Origin: Clostridia bacterium
Lineage (GTDB): Bacteria; Bacillota; Clostridia; Oscillospirales; Acutalibacteraceae
DNA length: 6,651 bases
NCBI GenBank assembly: GCA_017431755.1
Contig: JAFRKM010000015.1
Span: forward strand, 1-6,651
Direction of reading: 5' to 3'
Position 1 is the first letter of the stretch, and each line of letters starts with the position of its first letter. The notes beneath the pieces are model-generated. The model saw only the letters and a list, made by a program, of their open reading frames with translations. It searched no databases and had not been told where the DNA came from. Positions 1 through 5,728 of this stretch are shown piece after piece. The position numbers and the translations under genes were made by a program.

Positions 1-7
1 AAATAGT

Positions 8-1153
8 TTATATTTGTTTTGATATAAATTCGCGAGTTTTTTTGTCTGTTTCAAGTATATCTTCTAAAGATGAAATTTTATTTATTTTAAAACTTTCCAG
101 TGCTTTTTTAACAAGCTCGGTTATTTCCAAAAATTTAATTTTTTCTTTTAAAAATAAATTTACAGCTTCTTCGTTTGCAGCATTTAAAATAGTTGTAGCT
201 GTGCCACCTAAAGATGCAGCTTTTCGGCAGATTTTCATTGCTTCGAAGGTTTCATTGTCGGGTTTATGAAAAGAAAGGCTAGGATATTTTGTAAAATCTA
301 GTGGCTTTACGCCTGAATTTTTTCTGTGCGGATAAGTAAGAGCATAGGCAATAGGGGCTTTCATGCTTGGTATACCCATTTGTGCAAGTATACAGCCATC
401 CACGTATTCAACCATTGAATGAATAATGCTTTGTGGATGAACAATAACGTCAATTTTATCAAGCGAAGTATCAAAAAGGTGCATGGCTTCAATTATTTCC
501 AGCCCTTTGTTCATCATGGTTGCGGAATCTATGGTGATTTTGGCACCCATTTTCCAGTTTGGATGATTGAGTGCATCTTTTATGGTAACGTTTTTTAATT
601 CATCTTTTGTTTTGCCAAAAAAAGGCCCCCCTGAGGCGGTTAAAATTAGCTTTTTTAAGTCTTTTTTATCTTTACAAGACTGTAAACACTGGAATATTGC
701 GCTATGTTCGCTGTCAACTGGTAAAATATTGACACCGTTTTTTTTAGCCTCGTTTAAGACTAAATCTCCGCCAACAACAAGCGTTTCTTTGTTGGCAAGA
801 GCAATGTCTTTTTTTGTATTTATGGCGCAGAGTGTTGGCCTAAGGCCTATCATCCCTGAAACCGCTGTTACTACTATTTCAGTACTGCTTAAAGATGCCA
901 CTTCGCAAAGCCCTTCTATACCTGATAAGATTTTGGTATTGGTGTCTTTAACTTTTTCTTTTAATTTTTTGGCAAGATTTTCATCATATACAGCCGCAAA
1001 AAATGGTTTAAATTCTCTTATTTGGTTTTCTAGTAAGGTTATGTTTTTGTTTGCTGCAAGGGCAGTTATTTTTGTTTTGAATTTTCTTGCTACTTCTAAA
1101 GTTTGCGTACCTATTGAGCCTGTGGAGCCTAGTACGCAGATTTTATTTTTCAT
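8..1153 (-). CDS. dxr: 1-deoxy-D-xylulose 5-phosphate reductoisomerase (DXR, IspC)
   Basis: Cytosolic enzyme of the MEP isoprenoid pathway. It converts 1-deoxy-D-xylulose 5-phosphate to 2-C-methyl-D-erythritol 4-phosphate using NADPH and a divalent metal. The 381 residues match the usual family length (E. coli 398). Visible: the NADPH-binding loop GSTGSIG (9-15), LANKE (119-123), metal ligands D147 and E149 in VDSEH, TASGG with S174, H197 and W200 in the substrate-loop segment NHPNW, and S210/N215/K216/E219 in the DSATMMNKGLE stretch. These correspond to E. coli D150, E152, S186, H209, W212, S222, N227, K228 and E231, so the active site is complete. The ATG lies directly before the NADP-binding strand; the ribosome site is weak (AGAGAT, close to the cdsA stop). 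The start is 16 bases beyond the cdsA stop, so the gene is probably read on the same transcript. Its product feeds the precursor pool used by UppS. Confidence 0.97.
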   Translation of the reverse strand: MKNKICVLGSTGSIGTQTLEVARKFKTKITALAANKNITLLENQIREFKPFFAAVYDENLAKKLKEKVKDTNTKILSGIEGLCEVASLSSTEIVVTAVSGMIGLRPTLCAINTKKDIALANKETLVVGGDLVLNEAKKNGVNILPVDSEHSAIFQCLQSCKDKKDLKKLILTASGGPFFGKTKDELKNVTIKDALNHPNWKMGAKITIDSATMMNKGLEIIEAMHLFDTSLDKIDVIVHPQSIIHSMVEYVDGCILAQMGIPSMKAPIAYALTYPHRKNSGVKPLDFTKYPSLSFHKPDNETFEAMKICRKAASLGGTATTILNAANEEAVNLFLKEKIKFLEITELVKKALESFKINKISSLEDILETDKKTREFISKQI

Positions 1154-1169
1154 GATTTTATCATCTCTT

Positions 1170-1988
1170 TTAGTGTATAATTTTAATGAATTTCAAAAAT
1201 AAAAATACATATGGAACTACAAAAATTACGCTGTCAAACCTATCTAAAATTCCTCCGTGACCCGGCATAAAATTTCCAAAATCTTTTACCCCATATTTTC
1301 TTTTTATAACTGAAAAACATAAATCTCCAAGTGTGGAAATCATTGAGCCAATTAAGCCCATTATTATTATTAAAAAGTAATTTATATGTTGTTTTTCGGG
1401 GAAAATAAGATTGTTGAATATACAGGCTATTATGACAAGCGAAATTATGCAAGTTATAATCCCTCCAAAAAATCCCTCAATGGTCTTTTTGGGGCTTACG
1501 TCTGGACATAGTTTATTTTTACCCAAGAATTTACCGCAAAAATATGCACCGGTGTCTGACATCCAAGCAGTTACAAGCGCCAAAAACACATAAAAGCTGC
1601 CGTAAATTCCGCCCAAATTTCTAAGCAAGGATATTGTTCCCATAGACATTGAAATAATTATTGCCATAGAATATGTAAAAGCGATATCTTTCAGTCTAAA
1701 CTGTGGTTTTATAATCATCAAAGAAAATATAAATAAAGAATAAATATATATCATCATTTGCCAAATGTTTGCGTTGCCAAAAAGTGCAAATAATGGTACG
1801 AATAGCAAAGTTGGTATAACGATTATATTTTGATTTGTTATTCCCATTACTGAGAAAATTTCACACATAGCTAAAACAGAAATTATTGCTATGGTTGTGC
1901 TTAAAATAAAAGGAAAGTTTTGACCAAAAATTAGAACTATTAATGCAAAAACTGCCCCAGTAATTCCGGAAATTATTCTTTTGTTCAT
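1170..1988 (-). CDS. cdsA: phosphatidate cytidylyltransferase (CDP-diglyceride synthase)
   Basis: Integral membrane enzyme that makes CDP-diacylglycerol from CTP and phosphatidic acid, the branch point of phospholipid synthesis. The 272 residues are normal for the family. The sequence is a series of hydrophobic segments (roughly 8-48, 55-92, 103-122, 130-146, 172-195, 202-224, 252-269), as expected of a polytopic protein. The family signature near the C-terminus (residues 226-252) is complete: S226, K229-R230, K235-D236, then PGHGG (242-246) and DRFD (249-252). The upstream conserved segment SDTGAYFCGK (144-153), followed by PKKTIEG (166-172), is also present. Start: ATG with a GGGGGTG ribosome site 7 bases upstream. 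That site lies inside the last codons of uppS, and only 2 bases separate the uppS stop from this ATG, which suggests translational coupling. Confidence 0.96.
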   Translation of the reverse strand: MNKRIISGITGAVFALIVLIFGQNFPFILSTTIAIISVLAMCEIFSVMGITNQNIIVIPTLLFVPLFALFGNANIWQMMIYIYSLFIFSLMIIKPQFRLKDIAFTYSMAIIISMSMGTISLLRNLGGIYGSFYVFLALVTAWMSDTGAYFCGKFLGKNKLCPDVSPKKTIEGFFGGIITCIISLVIIACIFNNLIFPEKQHINYFLIIIMGLIGSMISTLGDLCFSVIKRKYGVKDFGNFMPGHGGILDRFDSVIFVVPYVFLFLKFIKIIH

Positions 1989-1990
1989 TT

Positions 1991-2713
1991 TTAAGCACCC
2001 CCAAATCTTCGTGTGCGAGAAAAATATTCGTCGATAGCGATATTTAAATTTTCTTCTGAAAAATCAGGCCATAAAACATCAGTAAAGTAAAATTCAGCGT
2101 AAGCGCATTGCCAAAGCATAAAATTTGAAATTCTTTTTTCGCCGCCCGTTCGTATAAGCAGATCTACATCTGGTTGCCCGTTTGTGTATAAATTTTCGGA
2201 AAAAAGTTTATCGTCTATGCTGTTTATATCAATTTCTTTTAAGTTTACTTTTTCTGCTAGATTCTTTGTGGCTCTTATTATTTCGCTTTTGCTGCCGTAA
2301 TTTATCGCTATATTTAGCTGCAGACCGGTATTGTTTTCTGAGTCCCTTGTGATTTTTTGAATGAGTTTTTGTATGTCCGGAGAAAACGCAGAAACATCTC
2401 CCAAAAATGTCATTTTCATGTTTTCGTTGCTGAATTCTTTAATTACTTTATTCAAATATTTTTTAAGTAAAATCATAAGAGCGGACACTTCAGTTGCCGA
2501 GCGTTTCCAGTTTTCCGTGGAAAACGCATAAACGGTAAGATATTTTAGACCGATTTTATTGCAGTAAAGCGCCAAAGATTTAAAAACCTCTGCGCCGCGA
2601 GAATGACCCAAATAAACAGGTAGGCCATTTTGTTTGGCCCATCTGCGATTTCCGTCCATAATAATTCCCACGTGCAAAGGAAGTTTTTGATGATTTAAGC
2701 CTTGATTTGTCAT
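1991..2713 (-). CDS. uppS: undecaprenyl diphosphate synthase (cis-prenyltransferase)
   Basis: Cytosolic, membrane-associated cis-prenyltransferase. It elongates farnesyl diphosphate with IPP to C55 undecaprenyl diphosphate, the lipid carrier precursor for peptidoglycan and other wall polymers. The 240 residues are normal. Visible motifs: HVGIIMDGNRRWA (14-26) with the catalytic D20 (E. coli D26), GHSRGAE (36-42), FSTENW (64-69), NYGSKSE (138-144), and the C-terminal IPP-binding block starting DLLIRTGGEKRISN (184-197) with R188, R194 and S196 (E. coli R194, R200, S202). The catalytic set is intact. Start: ATG with TGGAGA about 8 bases upstream, in the 44-base gap after frr. It sits between frr and cdsA, its usual Firmicute place. 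I see nothing odd in it. Confidence 0.97.
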   Translation of the reverse strand: MTNQGLNHQKLPLHVGIIMDGNRRWAKQNGLPVYLGHSRGAEVFKSLALYCNKIGLKYLTVYAFSTENWKRSATEVSALMILLKKYLNKVIKEFSNENMKMTFLGDVSAFSPDIQKLIQKITRDSENNTGLQLNIAINYGSKSEIIRATKNLAEKVNLKEIDINSIDDKLFSENLYTNGQPDVDLLIRTGGEKRISNFMLWQCAYAEFYFTDVLWPDFSEENLNIAIDEYFSRTRRFGGA

Positions 2714-2757
2714 TTTATTATCTCCAAAGCTTTGTAAATTTGATTTGTTTTTTTTAT

Positions 2758-3312
2758 TTATAAAGACATAACTTGTTTGCTTTTTGCTGAAGAAAGTTCA
2801 TCGATTTTTTTACAATATTTATCTGTTAAATCTTGGATTTGCTTTTCGCCGCGATTTACATCATCTTCGGTAATTTCGTTATTTTTTTTCATGTTTTTTA
2901 TTTTGTCCATAGCATCTCTGCGGATATTTCTTATCGAAATTTTTGAATTTTCTGCCATAGAAGAGACTTCTTTGGAAATGTCGCGTCTTCTTTCCTCGGT
3001 TAAGTGCGGAAATATTAATCTAATGATTTTGCCGTCGTTTTGAGGGTTTATTCCAAGGTCTGACTTTTGAATTGCTTTTTCTATTTCCGGTAAAATAGAA
3101 ACATCCCATGGCTGAATTATTAAAACTCTAGCTTCTGAAACGGATACTGCCGCCACTTGATTAATCGGCGTATCGGTGCCATAGTAATCTACTGTTATTT
3201 TGTCTATTAAAGCAGGGTTTGCTCTGCCGGCTTGAATTGATGTGTATTCGTTATTCAGTCGATCACAGGTGGTTTCCATGCGAGATTTTGCGTCATTTAT
3301 AATGTTGTTCAT
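2758..3312 (-). CDS. frr: ribosome recycling factor (RRF)
   Basis: Cytosolic translation factor. With EF-G it splits the post-termination ribosome so that subunits can be reused. The 184 residues match the family (about 185). The long-helix domain is formed by the N-terminal helix (about 1-28, RMETTCDRLNNEY) and the C-terminal two thirds (about 105-184). The small beta domain lies at about 32-100. Conserved stretches are QAGRANP (27-33), QPWD (67-70), AIQKSDLGINP (80-90), RLIFPHLTEERR (98-109) and the arginine-rich NIRRDA (129-134), whose arginines correspond to the functionally important region around E. coli R132. Start: ATG with a strong CGGAGG site 8 bases upstream, 29 bases after the pyrH stop. 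Confidence 0.97.
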   Translation of the reverse strand: MNNIINDAKSRMETTCDRLNNEYTSIQAGRANPALIDKITVDYYGTDTPINQVAAVSVSEARVLIIQPWDVSILPEIEKAIQKSDLGINPQNDGKIIRLIFPHLTEERRRDISKEVSSMAENSKISIRNIRRDAMDKIKNMKKNNEITEDDVNRGEKQIQDLTDKYCKKIDELSSAKSKQVMSL

Positions 3313-3341
3313 AAAATTTCCTCCGTAATTAATTTGTAAAT

Positions 3342-4049
3342 TTAAGGTTTTGCGATTGTTCCAAGATTTTCACCTTGAAGAGTTTTTAATAAATTGTCTG
3401 ATTTACCTAGATTAAATACCATTACCGGTATTTTGTTATCCCTGCACATTGATGCCGCGGAGCTATCCATTACTTTTAAATTTTTAGATAGAATTTCATC
3501 AAATGTGACTTCTGTATATTTTTTTGCGTTTGGATTTGTTTTTGGGTCGCTGTCATAAATGCCGTCTGTGTTTGTTGCTTTAAATATGGCATCTGCTTGT
3601 ATTTCTGCTGCTCTTAGTGATGCTGCAGTATCTGTTGAAAAAAATGCATTTCCTGTACCGTATCCAAATATAACAATTCGATCTTTTTTTAGATGATGAA
3701 TTGCTCTTGCTGGTGAATAATGTTCACTAACTTGTGGAAAAGGTACGGCGGTCATTATTTTTGCGTTTACACCAAGTTGGCTGAAAGCATCTTCAAGTGC
3801 TATGGCGTTCATTACTGTTGCCATCATGCCCATATGATCTGCTTTGACGCGATTCATAGATCCGCTTGTTTTTCCACGCCAGAAATTTCCACCACCTACA
3901 ACGACTGCTATTTGTGCACCTGCTTCTGCGCACTCTTTAATTGTTTTTGCGGTGTTTTCTACAACTTTAAAATCTATTCCACAAGGTTTTTCTCCTGCTA
4001 GAGCTTCACCGCTGATTTTTAATAAAACTCTTTTGTACATAATATTCAA
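3342..4049 (-). CDS. pyrH: UMP kinase (uridylate kinase), probable TTG start
   Basis: Cytosolic amino-acid-kinase-family enzyme, phosphorylating UMP to UDP with ATP; usually a hexamer controlled by GTP and UTP. Numbering from the TTG gives 235 residues, a normal length. Visible: KISGEAL (11-17) with the phosphate-binding lysine K11, GGGNFWRG (52-59), ADHMGMMAT (70-78), GTGNAFFSTDTAA (131-143) and TDGIYDSDPK (161-170). Start choice: the frame is open to a GTG at 4061, but that GTG is itself part of the only ribosome site (GAGGTG, 4059-4064). The TTG at 4049 lies 9 bases after that site and gives MNIMYKRVLL, aligning with the usual M-x(3-4)-YKR N-terminus. The ATG at 4040 is the alternative, but it is 18 bases from the site. 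The common proline of GTGNP is alanine here. First gene of its transcript, divergent from the ATPase operon. Confidence 0.95.
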   Translation of the reverse strand: MNIMYKRVLLKISGEALAGEKPCGIDFKVVENTAKTIKECAEAGAQIAVVVGGGNFWRGKTSGSMNRVKADHMGMMATVMNAIALEDAFSQLGVNAKIMTAVPFPQVSEHYSPARAIHHLKKDRIVIFGYGTGNAFFSTDTAASLRAAEIQADAIFKATNTDGIYDSDPKTNPNAKKYTEVTFDEILSKNLKVMDSSAASMCRDNKIPVMVFNLGKSDNLLKTLQGENLGTIAKP

Positions 4050-4058
4050 AATAAAAAG

Positions 4059-4064
4059 CACCTC
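4059..4064 (-). promoter_or_regulatory. pyrH ribosome binding site deciding a TTG start
   Basis: GAGGTG on the minus strand is the only Shine-Dalgarno-like stretch upstream of pyrH. It is 9 bases from the TTG at 4049 and 18 from the ATG at 4040, and it overlaps the GTG at 4061. Spacing therefore favours TTG. This is inference from spacing and from the family's N-terminal length. Confidence 0.6.
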
Positions 4065-4101
4065 ATTTAATATGTATTTATGAATTTATGCTGTTATAAA
4101 T

Positions 4102-4130
4102 ATTTTACCTTACTAATTTGTTTATGTAAA
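4102..4130 (-). promoter_or_regulatory. probable sigma-A promoter of the pyrH-frr-uppS-cdsA-dxr unit
   Basis: On the minus strand the -35 box TTTACA (4125-4130) is followed after exactly 17 bases by the -10 box TAAAAT (4102-4107); each matches consensus at 5 of 6 positions. Transcription would begin near 4095, leaving a leader of about 45 bases before the TTG start. The sequence here is very AT-rich, so chance matches are possible, but the spacing and position are ideal. Confidence 0.6.
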
Positions 4131-4170
4131 TACCTTTAAATAATAAAATTATTTTTTAATTTTTCGTATC

Positions 4171-4190
4171 TTTTTTAAAATTTTAAAAAA
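4171..4190. repeat. perfect 20-bp A/T-only palindrome between divergent promoters
   Basis: The stretch reads T6-A4-T4-A6 and equals its own reverse complement. It lies in the divergent intergenic region, about 15 bases upstream of the rightward -35 box and about 40 bases upstream of the leftward one. Possible roles are an UP-element-like A/T tract for the ATPase promoter, a curved DNA segment, or a binding site for an A/T-preferring protein. It has no G or C and is unlikely to be a terminator hairpin. In DNA this AT-rich it may be partly chance. Confidence 0.5.
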
Positions 4191-4205
4191 ATATAAATTA
4201 AGATA

Positions 4206-4233
4206 TTGACATTTTAAATATTTGTATCATAAT
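4206..4233 (+). promoter_or_regulatory. probable sigma-A promoter of the V-type ATPase operon
   Basis: A perfect -35 box TTGACA (4206-4211) is followed after 16 bases by CATAAT (4228-4233), a 5 of 6 match to the -10 consensus. Transcription would start near 4240, about 44 bases before the first ATPase start codon. A perfect 12-bp palindrome, TATTTTAAAATA (4248-4259), lies in the leader just downstream; I cannot assign it a role. Confidence 0.65.
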
Positions 4234-4261
4234 TCTATTTGAAGAAGTATTTTAAAATATT

Positions 4262-4301
4262 TTTGATCAGGGGGTAATTTTTTATGGAAGATATGATCAA
4301 A
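4262..4301 (+). other. inverted repeat framing the first ATPase ribosome site and start codon
   Basis: TTTGATCA (4262-4269) and TGATCAAA (4294-4301) are perfect 8-base complements. In RNA they could pair and place the ribosome site (GGGGG, 4270-4274) and the ATG (4284) in a 24-base loop. The stem has only two G-C pairs and the loop is large, so stability is uncertain. Any effect on translation is inference. Confidence 0.35.
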
Positions 4302-4595
4302 CGAATAATTGAACTTGATAAAAAAGCTCAAGAAAATTTGGTTCGTGCAAACCAGATGAAGATAGATTCTGAGCAGCGAATAAGCGATATGAAAGAGAAA
4401 AAAAGAAACGAATATATGGAAAAAGCAAGAACAAAAATAAAAGATATGGAAAAAAAAGAAAAAGTAAATGCGTGTTTAAAACTTAAGGTAATAGAAAATT
4501 CGTATAAGAAAAAATATGAACGTATAGAAAAAATTTATGCTGAAAACAAAGAAAATTGGATAAACACAATAACTGAGCGTGTAATTAAGGATTAA
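4284..4595 (+). CDS. V/A-type ATPase short peripheral-stalk subunit (NtpF/AhaH type, G/H subunit)
   Basis: A 103-residue protein, very rich in Lys and Glu, with no proline and no glycine, as expected of one long helix. It begins with an amphipathic stretch (IKRIIELDKKAQENLVRA, 5-22) typical of the small peripheral-stalk subunit of V/A-type ATPases, called NtpF in E. hirae, AhaH in archaea and subunit G in Thermus and eukaryotes. That subunit forms a coiled coil with subunit E and links the cytosolic head of the rotary enzyme to subunit I, acting as stator. The assignment rests on composition, length and its place directly upstream of subunits C and I; the family itself is poorly conserved. 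Start: ATG with AGGGGGT about 8 bases upstream. It is the first gene after the operon promoter. An A8 run at 4450-4457 lies in frame. Without its neighbours it could only be called a coiled-coil protein. Confidence 0.8.
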   Translation: MEDMIKRIIELDKKAQENLVRANQMKIDSEQRISDMKEKKRNEYMEKARTKIKDMEKKEKVNACLKLKVIENSYKKKYERIEKIYAENKENWINTITERVIKD

Positions 4596-4615
4596 TAAAG
4601 AAAAAATTTAGAGTA

Positions 4616-4645
4616 ATGGTGGTGAAAAAGCGGAGTAAAAGATAA
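4616..4645 (+). other. possible nine-codon basic mini-ORF ahead of subunit C
   Basis: An ATG at 4616 opens a frame coding MVVKKRSKR followed by TAA. It lies wholly in the 66-base gap between the first two ATPase genes and ends 16 bases before the subunit C start. Its own ribosome site is poor (TTAGAG). It runs through the left arm of the hairpin at 4630-4652, so its translation could open that structure and hand ribosomes to subunit C. It may equally be chance. Confidence 0.2.
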
Positions 4646-4652
4646 AGTCCGC
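4630..4652 (+). other. short hairpin just upstream of subunit C start
   Basis: GCGGA (4630-4634) and TCCGC (4648-4652) can pair as a 5-bp, mostly G-C stem with a 13-base loop, ending 9 bases before the ATG at 4662. The stem covers most of GGAG (4632-4635), the only purine-rich ribosome-site-like motif nearby. No T run follows, so it is not an intrinsic terminator. Confidence 0.4.
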
Positions 4653-4661
4653 CGAGAAATT

Positions 4662-5696
4662 ATGATTTCATATGCTTCAAACGCGGTGCTTTCAAAAGCT
4701 CGTGCATTATATGGCAAAAGGATAAAAGAAAAGCATTACAGTGATCTTTTGGCGTGTAAAAGTGTACCTGATATTGCTTCTTATTTAAAAAGAAAAACTA
4801 GTTATGCCGATGTTTTAAGTGGATTAAACGAAAATAGTGTTCATAGGGCAGAACTAGAAAACCGTCTTAAGATGAAGCTTTTTATTGATTTTGAAACTTT
4901 GGGCAGATATGATATTTCCGCTGGAGAACACTTTTTTGATTATATAATTACTCGTGCGGAAATAGAACACATAATGCATAGTCTGATGCTATTAAATGCC
5001 GGTGAATCAGGCGAGTATATATATACTATACCAGAGTTTTTTTATAACCATGCTAAATTTGAATTGAAAGCGCTTAAATATATAAAAAGTTATGATGAAT
5101 TTTTAAATGTAATAAAAAAATCTAAGTATTATAAAATTTTGCTGCCGTTTAAAAACAAAAAAGGTGAAATATTAGATTTGACTGCTATTGAAACGGCTCT
5201 TTATAATCATCTTTATCAAGTTGCTTTTGATGTTATAAATAAATATGTAAAAGGTAGTGCAAAAAAAGAGCTTACAGATTTTTTTAATCTTTATATCGAT
5301 CTTACTAATTTAGTAAGAATAGTAAGAATGAGAAAGTTTTATGATTTAGATAAAGAATATATGTTTTCTATGCTTGTAAGTTATGGTACGCTTAGTAAAG
5401 ATCAGCTTTATGGATTTATTAATTCTCCGAGCGACAAGCAAATGATGACGGATATGAAAAAAACAAAAATGGGTAAAAAGTGGTTTTCGCGTGGATTAGA
5501 TGTAATAGATAAAGTCCCGCTGAATATGAGGTATAATAAGTGTAAGCACAGTATAAGATTTTCTCTGTCACCGCCGGTTGTGTTGATGTCATATATTTTT
5601 TTGAAGGAAATAGAAATTTTAAACATCACAAATATAATAGAAGGTGTAAAATATAGAATGTCACCTGAAGATATCAGAAAAATGTTAATTATTTAA
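4662..5696 (+). CDS. V/A-type ATPase subunit C (AC39/subunit d-like)
   Basis: A soluble, mainly helical protein of 344 residues, the usual length for the vATP-synt_AC39 family (NtpC in E. hirae, AtpC in archaea). In the rotary enzyme it caps the membrane ring and joins it to the central stalk. Visible: an N-terminal ASNAVLSKARALYGKR (5-20) and the following SDLLACKSVPDIASYLKRKT (27-46), a pattern typical of Firmicute members; a mid-protein helix pair around ETALYNHLY (177-185) and FFNLYIDLTNLVRIVRMRK (207-225); and the C-terminal family motif EIEILNITNIIEGVKYRMS (316-334) followed by PEDIRKM (335-341). No membrane segment is seen. The start at ATG 4662 is the only candidate: the frame is closed by TGA at 4623-4625 with no other start codon between. 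It lacks a good ribosome site at normal distance. Placed between the stalk subunit and subunit I. Confidence 0.92.
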   Translation: MISYASNAVLSKARALYGKRIKEKHYSDLLACKSVPDIASYLKRKTSYADVLSGLNENSVHRAELENRLKMKLFIDFETLGRYDISAGEHFFDYIITRAEIEHIMHSLMLLNAGESGEYIYTIPEFFYNHAKFELKALKYIKSYDEFLNVIKKSKYYKILLPFKNKKGEILDLTAIETALYNHLYQVAFDVINKYVKGSAKKELTDFFNLYIDLTNLVRIVRMRKFYDLDKEYMFSMLVSYGTLSKDQLYGFINSPSDKQMMTDMKKTKMGKKWFSRGLDVIDKVPLNMRYNKCKHSIRFSLSPPVVLMSYIFLKEIEILNITNIIEGVKYRMSPEDIRKMLII

Positions 5697-5728
5697 TAAT
5701 TAACCTACAGCAAAGTGAGGTAAGAAAA

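Noticed and set aside
567..1202. A 211-codon open frame on the plus strand opposite dxr
   Set aside because: It lies almost wholly antisense to a complete dxr with an intact active site, has no ribosome site of note, and its translation is a low-complexity Phe/Ser/Leu-rich product expected from the complement of an AT-rich gene.
2714..2757. Promoter or terminator in the 44-base frr-uppS gap
   Set aside because: It holds a uppS ribosome site, an AAAGCTTT palindrome and A/T runs, but no paired -35/-10 boxes and no G-C stem followed by a T run in either direction.
3720..4083. Two overlapping plus-strand open frames opposite the 5' part of pyrH
   Set aside because: Both mirror conserved pyrH coding sequence, and the translations (Cys/Phe/Tyr-rich or Thr/Ala/Phe-rich) look like antisense shadows with no family features.
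4450..4457. Programmed frameshift at the A8 run in the short stalk-subunit gene
   Set aside because: The zero frame continues to a sensible family length, and no downstream stimulatory structure is evident; A runs are common here because of AAA-rich lysine codons.
4630..4660. Intrinsic terminator between the first two ATPase genes
   Set aside because: The stem is only 5 bp with a 13-base loop and is followed by purine-rich sequence without a T run, so termination is unlikely.
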